DNA from: Microbacterium sp. SA39
Lineage (GTDB): Bacteria; Actinomycetota; Actinomycetes; Actinomycetales; Microbacteriaceae
Direction of reading: 5' to 3'
Assembly: GCF_000967865.1 (NCBI RefSeq)
Contig: NZ_JXRU01000019.1
Span: 1 to 47,580 of the forward strand
Length of the DNA stretch: 47,580 nucleotides
Shown here: one piece after another, positions 33,352 through 41,379 of the stretch
Numbering within the stretch: position 1 is the stretch's first letter
Layout of the letters: every line of letters starts with the position of its first letter
Notes under the pieces: generated by a model
What the model was told of the DNA's origin: nothing
The model's input: the letters and a program-made list of their open reading frames with translations, nothing else
Database searches by the model: none
Position numbers and translations under genes: made by a program

Positions 33352-34454
33352 GAATCGACGGGATCGAACTGCGACGGGTGGCCATGCCGCTCGTGTCGCC
33401 GTTCCGCACATCGTTCGGCACCCAGACAGCCAAGGACATCCTGCTCGTGCGCGCCGTGATAGACGGCGTCGAGGGGTGGGGGGAGTGCGTGACGCTGCCG
33501 GATCCGGTCTACTCGCCCGAGTACACCGACGGCGCGGTCGACATGCTGCGGCGCTTCATCATCCCGGCGCTGACGGGGGTCGAGCTCGCCGGTTCGCACA
33601 TGATCGGCGAGGTGCTCGCGAAGTTCAAGGGCCATCGGATGGCGAAGGCGGCGGTCGAGATGGCCGTGCTCGACGCCGAGCTGCGCGTCGAGGGCCGGTC
33701 GTTCGCGCGCGAGCTCGGCGCCGTGCACGACACCGTGCCGTGCGGTGTCTCGGTCGGGATCATGGACGAGATCCCGCGGCTGCTCGACGCCGTCGACGGC
33801 TACCTCTCCGAGGGGTACGTGCGCATCAAGCTGAAGATCGAGCCCGGCTGGGACATCGATGTCGTGCGCGCCGTGCGCGAGCGGTTCGGCGACGACGTGC
33901 TGCTGCAGGTCGACGCGAACACCGCCTACACGCTCCGCGATGCGCAGCATCTGGCTCGTCTCGACGCGTTCGACCTGCTGCTGATCGAGCAGCCGCTCGA
34001 GGAGGAGGACATCCTCGGCCACGCCGACCTCGCGCGGATGCTGACGACGCCGATCTGCCTCGACGAGTCGATCACATCGGCGCAGACCGCCGCGGCCGCC
34101 ATCCGCCTCGGCGCCACGAGCGTCATCAACATCAAGCCGGGGCGCGTCGGCGGCTACCTCGAGGCCCGCCGCATCCATGACCTCGCGGTCGCTCAGGGCG
34201 TGCCCGTGTGGTGCGGCGGCATGGTCGAGTCGGGTCTCGGTCGTGCGGCCAATGTCGCGCTCGCCGCGCTGCCGGGATTCGTGCTGCCCGGAGACGTCTC
34301 GGCCAGCGACCGCTTCTACCGCGTCGACCTGACCGAGCCGTTCGTGATGCACGAGGGCGCGCTCGCGGTTCCGCAGGGGCCGGGGCTCGGCGTGGCCCCG
34401 ATCCCCGAGATTCTCGACGACCTCACCACCTGGACCGAGTGGCTGCCGATGTGA
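33348..34454 (+). CDS. N-succinylamino acid racemase (enolase superfamily)
   Basis: The 368-residue protein is of the OSBS/NSAR branch. All active-site residues fall where they do in the 368-residue Amycolatopsis enzyme: K161 and K163 (IKLKI), D189 (VDANTAY), E214 (IEQPL), D239 (LDES) and K263 (NIKPGRVGG). It interconverts N-succinyl-D- and L-amino acids. The same fold can make o-succinylbenzoate for menaquinone, but no men genes are nearby, whereas the coupled GNAT and M20 genes complete the D-to-L route. GTG start overlaps the GNAT stop (GTGA), with CAGGAGAGG upstream. Confidence 0.9.
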   Translation: MRIDGIELRRVAMPLVSPFRTSFGTQTAKDILLVRAVIDGVEGWGECVTLPDPVYSPEYTDGAVDMLRRFIIPALTGVELAGSHMIGEVLAKFKGHRMAKAAVEMAVLDAELRVEGRSFARELGAVHDTVPCGVSVGIMDEIPRLLDAVDGYLSEGYVRIKLKIEPGWDIDVVRAVRERFGDDVLLQVDANTAYTLRDAQHLARLDAFDLLLIEQPLEEEDILGHADLARMLTTPICLDESITSAQTAAAAIRLGATSVINIKPGRVGGYLEARRIHDLAVAQGVPVWCGGMVESGLGRAANVALAALPGFVLPGDVSASDRFYRVDLTEPFVMHEGALAVPQGPGLGVAPIPEILDDLTTWTEWLPM

Positions 34455-34502
34455 CGGATGCCTGCGCGTCGGCATCCGATATATCGACGGGTCCCGGGAC
34501 AT

Positions 34503-34508
34503 TAGGCT
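34503..34508 (+). promoter_or_regulatory. -10 box of the pucR-type gene
   Basis: TAGGCT ends 7 nt before the ATG at 34516, a leaderless arrangement that gives the regulator its own promoter. A GGATGCC/GGCATCC hairpin (34456-34477) between it and the racemase stop may be a weak terminator. Confidence 0.45.
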
Positions 34509-34515
34509 CGCCGAT

Positions 34516-36174
34516 ATGAGCACGCTGTCGCGATCGAGCTGGGGACGCGTCTTCGACGATCTCGGCGTGACGCTGCTCGAAGTGGCCTACGGCCGCATCG
34601 ACGTGGACCAGCAGATCGGCGGGGTCGTGATCCACGACCCCGTGGACGAGCCCGTGTATCCGCAGAACGCCGTCGTGCTCGCTGTCGCCCTGCAGGATGC
34701 CGATGCGCTCGCCGCCCTGGTGACCGAGGCCGGCGGCCGCGACGCCGTCGCCGTGGTGGTGCGCGCCTCCACCGAGCTGCCGGATGCCGTGCGCGACGCG
34801 GCCGACCGTGCCGGGGTCGCGATCCTGAACCTCGCCCGCGGGGCGACCTGGACCCAGCTCGCGGCCCTGCTGCGCTCTCTGCTCGCCGAAGACGATGTGG
34901 GGCAGACCCCGGCAGAGTCGCTGGGCGGAGTGTCATCCGGCGATCTGTTCGCGGTCGCCAACGCGATCGCGGCTCTGCTCGACGCACCGGTGACGATCGA
35001 GGACCGCTCCTCGCGGGTGCTGGCGTTCTCGGGCGGTCAGGAGCGCGCCGACCCCTCACGCGTCGAGACCATCATCGGTCGGCAGGTGCCCGACCGCTAC
35101 TCCCGCGTGCTCACCGAGATGGGCGTCTTCCGCGCGCTGTACCGCGACGACGCCCCGGTCGTCGTCGACCCGGTGGCGCTCGGCGAGGGCGTGTCGACGC
35201 AGCGCGTCGCGATCGCGGTGCGCGCCGGCGACGAGGTGCTGGGCTCGATCTGGGCGGCGATGGACGGACCCCTCACCGAGGAGCGCGCAGCCACGCTCCG
35301 CGACGCCACCAAGCTCGTCGCCCTGCACCTGCTGCGCATCCGCGCCGGTGCCGACGCCCAGCGCCGCCTGCGCGCCGAGCTCGTCAGCCGAGCCGTGAAC
35401 GGGGGCGCGGATGCGCAGGATGCGCTGGGCCGACTCGGTCTCTCCGGCCGCCGCGTGTGGGTCACGGCCGCGGCCCTCGCGCCGCGCGGCGGAGACGGCA
35501 CCGAGCACGACTCGATCGCCGAGCGCGAGCGCCTGACCGACGCCCTGGCGCTGCACCTCTCAGCTGTGCAGCAGGGAGCGGCCGTGGCGCTCGTCGGCGA
35601 CACGGTCTACGGCATCCTCCCGGTCGCCGACGCGGCGGCGGAGGAGCGTTCCGTCGGCCTCGCCGAGGACTTCCTGCACCGGGTCGGCGACCGCATCCCC
35701 GCCGTCATCGGCGTCGGGCGCCCGGCCGCGACCGTCGCCGAGATCGCCCGCTCCCGTGCCGAGGCGCACCGCGCTCTCCGCGTCGTGCTGGAACGCGTGT
35801 CGGCCGAGGCCGGTGACGCGCACGAACGAGCGGATGCCGGCCGGCGCAGCGTCGCCCGCATCAGCGACGTCGAGACCGAGTCGCTGCTGCTCGACCTCCG
35901 CGACCTCCGCAGCTCGCGGGGTGACGTCGCTTCGGGCGTGCTCGCGCGCCTCATCGAGTACGACGCCCGCAACGACGCGCACCTCGTCGACACTCTCACC
36001 GCCTGGCTCGACCGGTTCGGCGACGTCACGGCGGCCGCCGCGGCATGCTTCGTGCACACGAACACGTTCCGGTACCGGCTGCGCCGCGTCGCCGAGGTCG
36101 GGGGCGTCGATCTCGACGACCCGGATGTGCGGTTCGCCGTGATGCTCGAGATCCGCACGCTCCCGGCGCGCTGA
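34516..36174 (+). CDS. PucR-family helix-turn-helix regulator
   Basis: The 552-residue protein has an N-terminal PucR-type sensory region (about 1-140), a GGDEF-like central domain typical of PucR/CdaR proteins, and a C-terminal HTH_30 domain (about 490-545: GDVTAAAAACFVHTNTFRYR and RLRRVAEVGGVDL). Regulators of this class control purine, amino acid and peptide-related catabolism in response to a metabolite. Its place directly behind the D-amino acid genes makes it the likely controller of that cluster, which is inference. It has its own leaderless promoter. Confidence 0.9.
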   Translation: MSTLSRSSWGRVFDDLGVTLLEVAYGRIDVDQQIGGVVIHDPVDEPVYPQNAVVLAVALQDADALAALVTEAGGRDAVAVVVRASTELPDAVRDAADRAGVAILNLARGATWTQLAALLRSLLAEDDVGQTPAESLGGVSSGDLFAVANAIAALLDAPVTIEDRSSRVLAFSGGQERADPSRVETIIGRQVPDRYSRVLTEMGVFRALYRDDAPVVVDPVALGEGVSTQRVAIAVRAGDEVLGSIWAAMDGPLTEERAATLRDATKLVALHLLRIRAGADAQRRLRAELVSRAVNGGADAQDALGRLGLSGRRVWVTAAALAPRGGDGTEHDSIAERERLTDALALHLSAVQQGAAVALVGDTVYGILPVADAAAEERSVGLAEDFLHRVGDRIPAVIGVGRPAATVAEIARSRAEAHRALRVVLERVSAEAGDAHERADAGRRSVARISDVETESLLLDLRDLRSSRGDVASGVLARLIEYDARNDAHLVDTLTAWLDRFGDVTAAAAACFVHTNTFRYRLRRVAEVGGVDLDDPDVRFAVMLEIRTLPAR

Positions 36175-36261
36175 CGGCAGGCTGACGGCGCGGCGCGGCG
36201 CGGCGGGGATCGGCGCCGGCCCGGTCCCGGCGTGCCGACGGCCCTCCGGCAGAATGGTCGG

Positions 36262-37023
36262 ATGACCCGAACCCTCGCCCTCGAGATCGCCGTGCAGGAC
36301 GCCGCCGGAGTGCGCATCGCCGCAGAGGTCGGTGCCGCGCGCGTCGAGCTCGCGAGCGCCCTCGCCCTCGGCGGCCTGACGCCCTCACCCGCGACGCTGG
36401 AGCTCGCCCTCGAGGCGGCCGCAGAGAGCGGCGGCGAGAACGCCGGGCCCGAGGTGCACGTGCTGATCCGGCCGCGGGCCGGCGGGTTCCACTACACCGC
36501 CGACGAGATCGCCGTCTCGGAGCGAGATGTGCGCCTGGCCGTCGCGGCCGGTGCCGCCGGCGTCGTGATCGGCGCCCTCGATGATCAGGGGCGTCTCGAC
36601 ATCGACGCCATGACGCGTCTGCGGGATGCCGCGGGCGGAGCATCCGTCACCCTCCACCGCGCGATCGACGTGACGGCGGATCCGGTGGCGACCCTGCGCA
36701 CGGCGCGCGAGCTGGGCCTTCGCCGCGTGCTGACCTCGGGCGGAGCATCCGTCGCCGCCGACGGCATCGACACCCTGCGCGCGCTCGTGGCCGCGGCCGA
36801 GGGAGAGATCGAGATCATGGCGGGCAGCGGCGTCGATGCCGCGAGCGCCCCCGTGCTCGCGGCGGCCGGGGTCGATGCGATCCACTTCTCCGCCAAGCGC
36901 GCCGTGAGCGAGACCGGCGGGGTGCGAATGGGATCGGCATCCGATGGGGTCGGCGGATACGAGATCACCGACCGCGACATCGCGCTCGCGATCTGCGCCG
37001 CTCTCGGTAGGCTCTCCCCGTGA
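36262..37023 (+). CDS. cutC: CutC family protein
   Basis: This is a 253-residue TIM-barrel protein of the CutC family, historically linked to copper homeostasis although the biochemical role is unsettled. Family motifs are LEIAVQDAAGVRIAAEVGA, ARVELASALALGGLTPS, VHVLIRPRAGGFHYT, TLHRAIDVT, LTSGGASVA and IMAGSGVDA. The ATG at 36262 is chosen because CAGAAT ends 6 nt before it; an in-frame start 10 codons earlier would precede this box. The stop overlaps the next gene's GTG. Confidence 0.92.
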   Translation: MTRTLALEIAVQDAAGVRIAAEVGAARVELASALALGGLTPSPATLELALEAAAESGGENAGPEVHVLIRPRAGGFHYTADEIAVSERDVRLAVAAGAAGVVIGALDDQGRLDIDAMTRLRDAAGGASVTLHRAIDVTADPVATLRTARELGLRRVLTSGGASVAADGIDTLRALVAAAEGEIEIMAGSGVDAASAPVLAAAGVDAIHFSAKRAVSETGGVRMGSASDGVGGYEITDRDIALAICAALGRLSP

Positions 37024-37892
37024 CGGATACCCGCGAGTTCACCGACGCCCATGGCATCGCCATCGTCTACGACGTCCATCCGGCCGCCACGACACCGCGG
37101 GGAGTCGTGCAGCTCCTGCACGGCGTCGGCGAGCACGCCGGCCGCTACCCGAGGCTGATCTCTGCCCTCACCGGGGCGGGTTTCACGGTCTACGCCGACG
37201 ATCACCGCGGACACGGCCGCACCGGCATCCGGCAGCACGACGGACCCGCGCGACTCGGACGACTCGGCAAGGGCGGGCTGCGCGCCGCGGAAGACGCCAT
37301 CTGGCAGCTGACCGGTATCATCCGCGACGAGAATCCCGACCTGCCGCTCGTGCTCCTCGGGCACTCGTGGGGGTCGTTCCTGGCGCAGAAGCTCGTGAAC
37401 CATCACCCGGAGGCCTGGGACGCCGTGATCCTCTCCGGATCGGCGCTGCTGACTCCGCGCTCGCTCAATGCCGCCCCGCTCAACGCGCGCTGGGCGAAGG
37501 CGGAGGGCGTCACCGGCTTCGAGTGGCTCAGCCGTGATCCCGAGATCTGGGCGGCGTTCGGCGACGACCCGCTCACGACGGATGTGCCGTTGCTGAAGCT
37601 GTTCGGGCCGATCGAGGCCGCGCGTCTCTACGGCCGGCCGGGCAAGGACCTGGTGACGAAGGGCGGCACTGACATCCCGATGCTGCTGCTCGTCGGCCGC
37701 GACGACCCGGTGGGCGGACCACGCAGCGTGCACAAGCTCGCCGACGAGTATCGTTCGCGTTCCGGCTTCACCGATGTCACGACGCTGGTCTACGCCGACG
37801 CGCGGCACGAGATCTTCAACGAACTGCAGCAGGATGAGGTGCGCGCCGACCTGCTGTCGTGGCTCGAGCGGCACATCCCCGCCCGCGCCTGA
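37020..37892 (+). CDS. alpha/beta hydrolase, monoacylglycerol lipase-like
   Basis: The 290-residue hydrolase has its nucleophile S116 in GHSWGS. The acid is probably Asp in VGRDDPVGG and the histidine is in DARHEIFNE near the C-terminus. The HGVGEHAGRY and DDHRGHGRTG motifs are those of the lysophospholipase/monoacylglycerol lipase (Hydrolase_4) group. It has no signal peptide. It is coupled to cutC by a GTGA overlap. The natural ester substrate is not known. Confidence 0.9.
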   Translation: MTDTREFTDAHGIAIVYDVHPAATTPRGVVQLLHGVGEHAGRYPRLISALTGAGFTVYADDHRGHGRTGIRQHDGPARLGRLGKGGLRAAEDAIWQLTGIIRDENPDLPLVLLGHSWGSFLAQKLVNHHPEAWDAVILSGSALLTPRSLNAAPLNARWAKAEGVTGFEWLSRDPEIWAAFGDDPLTTDVPLLKLFGPIEAARLYGRPGKDLVTKGGTDIPMLLLVGRDDPVGGPRSVHKLADEYRSRSGFTDVTTLVYADARHEIFNELQQDEVRADLLSWLERHIPARA

Positions 37893-37896
37893 CCGT

Positions 37897-37957
37897 TTTC
37901 GAATCGCGCGACTGGCGCTTTCTGGGGCGAAACACCGACCAGTTGCGCGATTCGAAA
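37897..37957. repeat. long inverted repeat in an intergenic region
   Basis: TTTCGAATCGCGCGACTGG (37897-37915) faces CCAGTTGCGCGATTCGAAA (37939-37957), 18 of 19 positions pairing over a 23-nt loop. It begins 4 bp after the hydrolase stop. It may serve as terminator or be a REP-like element. Confidence 0.75.
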
Positions 37958-38088
37958 GCATCCGGGGTGACGATCCCGGAGTCGCGACGTTACGCACCGT
38001 GAAGGCGCGTGACGTCACATGGGCAGCCACCTCCGCCCGCGTTCTACATTCGGACCAGTAGTCCGCGGGAACGCGAGAGGGCGGTCGG

Positions 38089-38826
38089 ATGAGCTTCGTC
38101 AGCGAATGGCGCGAGTGGCACGCAGCGCGCGAGCGCCTTGCGGGCTCGGAGTACGGCCCGTCCGCGCTCGAGTCGACGAACTGGCTCATCACCATGCCCG
38201 CCGCGGTCGACGGCATCCCCGGTCTCTGGGCGCTGACCGGCGACGGCGGCATCCGCGGCAGCGAGCTCGGACAGTCCGGCTCCAGTGTCACGCTGCGGGG
38301 CGCGGAGACCGTGCGCCTCGGGCGGCGCGAGCTGCGCGTGTTCGATCGTCACGGCACGCTCGCGCTCCGCGTGCTGAACCCGGCCCGGCCGCAGCGCGAG
38401 TGGTTCACCGCGATCGACGCCTACGCCCCGGACGAGCGCTGGCGGCTCCCCGCGCGATTCGAGGCGACCCCCGACGAGCGGGTCGTCATCACGGCCGTCG
38501 ACGGGGAGGCGCGGGAGACCCCGGTCGCGGGACGCCTGCACTTCGAACTCGCCGGGTCGTCGCACGCGATGACCGTGACCCGGAGCTCGCAGGGAGCGCT
38601 GCGCGCCGTCTTCGCCGACGGGACCAACGGGCTGGAGACCTATCGGTTCCGGTTCCTGCCGCTCGAGGAGCCTGCCGACGACGGCTCCGCGATCATCGAC
38701 TTCAACCGGGCGTATCTGCCGCCCTGCGCGTTCTCGGATCAGTTCATCTGCCCGCTCCCGCCGCCCGGCAACCGGTACTCCACCCCGATCCGCGCCGGCG
38801 AGCGCGTCGTGGTGCTCGGCGGCTGA
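38089..38826 (+). CDS. DUF1684 domain-containing protein
   Basis: This 245-residue protein is recognisable by its highly conserved end, DFNRAYLPPCAFSDQFICPL followed by PPPGNR, which is diagnostic for DUF1684. The N-terminus EWREWHAARERLAG is also typical. It has no signal or membrane segment. GAGAGG lies about 8 nt before the ATG. The family has no assigned reaction known to me. Confidence 0.9.
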   Translation: MSFVSEWREWHAARERLAGSEYGPSALESTNWLITMPAAVDGIPGLWALTGDGGIRGSELGQSGSSVTLRGAETVRLGRRELRVFDRHGTLALRVLNPARPQREWFTAIDAYAPDERWRLPARFEATPDERVVITAVDGEARETPVAGRLHFELAGSSHAMTVTRSSQGALRAVFADGTNGLETYRFRFLPLEEPADDGSAIIDFNRAYLPPCAFSDQFICPLPPPGNRYSTPIRAGERVVVLGG

Positions 38827-38882
38827 CCCGCCCGCTGCGGCTGACCCGCCCTCGCGGGCGCTCTGCGCCTTAAGCTGGGATC

Positions 38883-39932
38883 GTGCACGGAGAATACAAG
38901 GTCCCAGGCGGAAAGCTCGTCGTGGTCGACCTCGACGTCGAAGACAACAAGATCGCCCGCTTCCGCCTCGCCGGCGACTTCTTCCTCGAGCCCGACACGG
39001 CGCTCGACGACATCAACGCCGCCGTGAACGGGATGCCGGTGGAGTCGGATTCCACGGCCATCGCGACCGCCGTGCGCGCGGCTCTCCCCGAGGGGGCGCA
39101 GCTGCTCGGCTTCACGCCCGAGTCCGTCGGCACGGCCGTGCGCCGCGCGCTCGTGACGGCCCCGGGCTGGCGCGACTTCGACTGGGAGATCGTGCACGAC
39201 AAAGCGGTCTCGCCGCAGATGAACCTCGCGCTCGACGAGGTGCTCACCTCGCGGGTCGGCGAAGGGCGCCGCCGCCCGACCCTGCGCATCTGGGAGTGGG
39301 ACGGATCGGCCGTCGTGATCGGCTCCTTCCAGTCGTACCGCAACGAAGTCGACCCCGAGGGCGCGGCCCGGCACGGTTTCGACGTCGTGCGGCGCATCTC
39401 CGGCGGCGGTGCGATGCTCATCCCCGCGGGACAGATCATCACGTATTCGCTGTATGTTCCGGCATCCCTGGTCGCGGGCATGACGTTCGCCGACTCGTAC
39501 GCGTTCCTCGACGACTGGGTGCTGCAGGCGCTGCGCTCGGTCGGCATCGACGCGGTCTACCGGCCGCTCAACGACATCGCGAGTCCCTCGGGCAAGATCG
39601 GCGGCGCGGCCCAGAAGCGTCTCGCGAACGGCGGAGTCCTGCACCACGCATCGCTCTCGTACGACCTCGACGGCCAGGTCATGACCGAGGTGCTGCGCAT
39701 CGGCCGCGAGAAGCTGAGCGACAAGGGCACGACGTCGGCGGCGAAGCGCGTCGATCCGCTGCGCAGCCAGACGGGCCTCACGCGCGAGGAGATCATCGAG
39801 CGCTTCATCGCGACGTTCCGTTCGCTGACGGATGCCGAGACCGGCACCGTCACGCCCGACGAGTACGCCGCAGCCGAAGCCCTCGTGGAGTCGAAGTTCG
39901 CCACCGAGGCGTGGCTGCACCGGGTTCCGTGA
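38883..39932 (+). CDS. lplA: lipoate--protein ligase family protein
   Basis: The 349-residue protein has an N-terminal accessory domain (about 1-85, GEYKVPGGKLVVVDLDVED) ahead of a BPL/LplA-type catalytic domain, the reversed order used in many actinobacteria. Catalytic-domain motifs are MNLALDEVL, RRISGGGAMLIPAG and SGKIGGAAQKR with the substrate-binding lysine. It attaches lipoate or a related acyl group to acceptor lysines; octanoyl transfer is an alternative. TAAGCT ends 6 nt before the GTG start. The stop overlaps the methyltransferase start. Confidence 0.88.
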   Translation: MHGEYKVPGGKLVVVDLDVEDNKIARFRLAGDFFLEPDTALDDINAAVNGMPVESDSTAIATAVRAALPEGAQLLGFTPESVGTAVRRALVTAPGWRDFDWEIVHDKAVSPQMNLALDEVLTSRVGEGRRRPTLRIWEWDGSAVVIGSFQSYRNEVDPEGAARHGFDVVRRISGGGAMLIPAGQIITYSLYVPASLVAGMTFADSYAFLDDWVLQALRSVGIDAVYRPLNDIASPSGKIGGAAQKRLANGGVLHHASLSYDLDGQVMTEVLRIGREKLSDKGTTSAAKRVDPLRSQTGLTREEIIERFIATFRSLTDAETGTVTPDEYAAAEALVESKFATEAWLHRVP

Positions 39933-40909
39933 CGGACCCCGCGACCGGCTCAGAGAGCCATCCGGGCGGATCCGTCTCGATCATCGAGGGCGACAACCTC
40001 GTCGTGGCCGCGAGTCTGCCGACGGCATCCTTCACGCTCGTCTACCTCGATCCGCCGTTCAACACCGGGCGGGCGCAGGAACGTCAGGTCGTGACCGCGC
40101 GGCGGGCGTTCACAATTCAGTCAGAATCTGCGGCACCCGCGAACGACGCCGCGGAATCCCGCGATAGCGACCCGGGTGCCGCACCGATCTTGCTGAATAC
40201 TGAACAGCCGGTCGCCGCGACCGAGGTCCGGCACGGCTTCCACGGCCACGCGTACGAGCGCGTGCGCGGGATGCTGCGCACCTATGACGACAGCTTCGAC
40301 GACTACGGCGCGTTCCTCATGCCGCGGCTCGAGGAGGCATGGCGGCTGCTCGCCGACGACGGCACCCTCTACCTGCACCTCGACTACCGCGAGGCGCACT
40401 ACGCGAAGGTCATGCTCGACGCGGTCTTCGGACGCGACTGCTTCCTGAACGAGCTGATCTGGGCGTACGACTACGGCGCGAAGTCACGCCGTCGCTGGCC
40501 GACCAAGCACGACACGATCCTCGTCTACGTGAAGAATCCGCGAGAGTACCTCTTCAACTCCGACGAGGTCGACCGCGAGCCGTACATGGCGCCGGGCCTC
40601 GTCACGGCCGAGAAGGCCGCGCGGGGCAAGCTCCCGACCGATGTCTGGTGGCACACGATCGTGCCGACCACCGGACGCGAGAAGACCGGCTATCCGACGC
40701 AGAAGCCCGAGGGGATTCTGCGCCGCATCGTGACGGCATCCAGCCGGCCGGGTGACCGCGTGCTCGACCTCTTCGCCGGCAGCGGCACGACCGGAGCCGT
40801 CGCCTCCGCACTGGGCCGCGACGCCGTGCTCGTCGACGACAACCCCGAGGCGGTCCGGGTCATGAGCGAGCGGATGCCGCACGCCGAGGTGACGCGGCTC
40901 TCGAACTAG
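39929..40909 (+). CDS. site-specific DNA methyltransferase (beta class, adenine or N4-cytosine)
   Basis: In this 326-residue protein the order DPPF (41-44, in YLDPPFNTG), then the target region, then FAGSGTTG (from 282) marks a beta-class N6-adenine/N4-cytosine enzyme. Conserved blocks LYLHLDYREAHYAKVMLD and IWAYDYGAKSRRRWPTKHD resemble a family of actinobacterial orphan methyltransferases. No restriction gene adjoins, so a housekeeping or regulatory role is likely. Residues about 62-92 look like an insertion and are encoded by an imperfect palindrome. It starts at a GTG overlapping the lplA stop. Confidence 0.9.
   Translation: MTDPATGSESHPGGSVSIIEGDNLVVAASLPTASFTLVYLDPPFNTGRAQERQVVTARRAFTIQSESAAPANDAAESRDSDPGAAPILLNTEQPVAATEVRHGFHGHAYERVRGMLRTYDDSFDDYGAFLMPRLEEAWRLLADDGTLYLHLDYREAHYAKVMLDAVFGRDCFLNELIWAYDYGAKSRRRWPTKHDTILVYVKNPREYLFNSDEVDREPYMAPGLVTAEKAARGKLPTDVWWHTIVPTTGREKTGYPTQKPEGILRRIVTASSRPGDRVLDLFAGSGTTGAVASALGRDAVLVDDNPEAVRVMSERMPHAEVTRLSN
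40116..40204. repeat. palindromic insertion inside the methyltransferase gene
   Basis: TTCAGT (40116-40121) and ACTGAA (40199-40204) bound the element. TGCGGCACCCG (40129-40139) and CGGGTGCCGCA (40173-40183) are perfect inner arms. The encoded stretch (about residues 62-92) is low-complexity and lies between catalytic motifs. Confidence 0.6.
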
Positions 40910-40954
40910 ACGCGCGCCGATTCGTCACCGGCATCCGTCGGTCGAAAGCACGAT

Positions 40955-40985
40955 TGCAGGTCGAGATCGGCGGTTTCGACCTGCA
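40955..40985. repeat. hairpin downstream of the methyltransferase gene
   Basis: TGCAGGTCGA (40955-40964) pairs perfectly with TCGACCTGCA (40976-40985) over 11 nt. The GCAGGTC/GACCTGC arms resemble the hairpin at 14740-14769. It lies between convergent genes and could terminate transcription on both strands. Confidence 0.65.
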
Positions 40986-41031
40986 GGTGTGAAATGAACC
41001 GACAGGTGTGCCGGGGCAGCCCGCCGAACTC

Positions 41032-41379
41032 TCAGGCGACGTACACCTTGCGCAGCGTCTCGGTGACGGTCCAGGTGGTGCGCATCCCCTCGGCGAGGCG
41101 CACGACCGAGCCGGGGCCGACCTCCAGGTCCGGCAGCCCGGAGGACGCGAAAGAAATCGTGGCGCGGCCGGCGAGCACGATGAAGACCTCGTCGATCTCG
41201 ATGTCGGTCGCGGTGCCCGGCGTCATCTCCCAGATGCCGATCTCCACCCCGTTCAGCGTGGTCAGCGGGCGGGTGGCGGTCGTCGGGGTGCCGGCGACGA
41301 CCTCCTCCGCAGGCAGTAGCTCGTGCGTGAGAGCCAGCGCCGCTGCATCCACGGCGACGCCGGCGGCGAGCCCGCTCAT
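41032..41379 (-). CDS. cupin domain protein (DUF861-like)
   Basis: This is a 115-residue single-domain cupin. TDIEIDEVFIVLAGRATISF and LEVGPGSVVRLAEGMRTTW are the two cupin motifs, with few metal-binding histidines, as in the Cupin_3/DUF861 group. The start overlaps the stop of the FAD oxidase (ATGA). Small cupins of this class often accompany amine or amino acid oxidases; its exact job is unknown. Confidence 0.88.
   Translation of the reverse strand: MSGLAAGVAVDAAALALTHELLPAEEVVAGTPTTATRPLTTLNGVEIGIWEMTPGTATDIEIDEVFIVLAGRATISFASSGLPDLEVGPGSVVRLAEGMRTTWTVTETLRKVYVA

Noticed and set aside
33348..34454. o-Succinylbenzoate synthase (menC) for menaquinone
   Set aside because: Sequence alone cannot separate the two activities, but no men gene is near and the overlapping GNAT and M20 genes fit NSAR. 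Dual function remains possible.
39929..40909. Restriction-modification system with the HNH proteins
   Set aside because: The DUF222/HNH genes are 6-35 kb away and belong to a multicopy family. No restriction subunit or specificity gene adjoins the methyltransferase.
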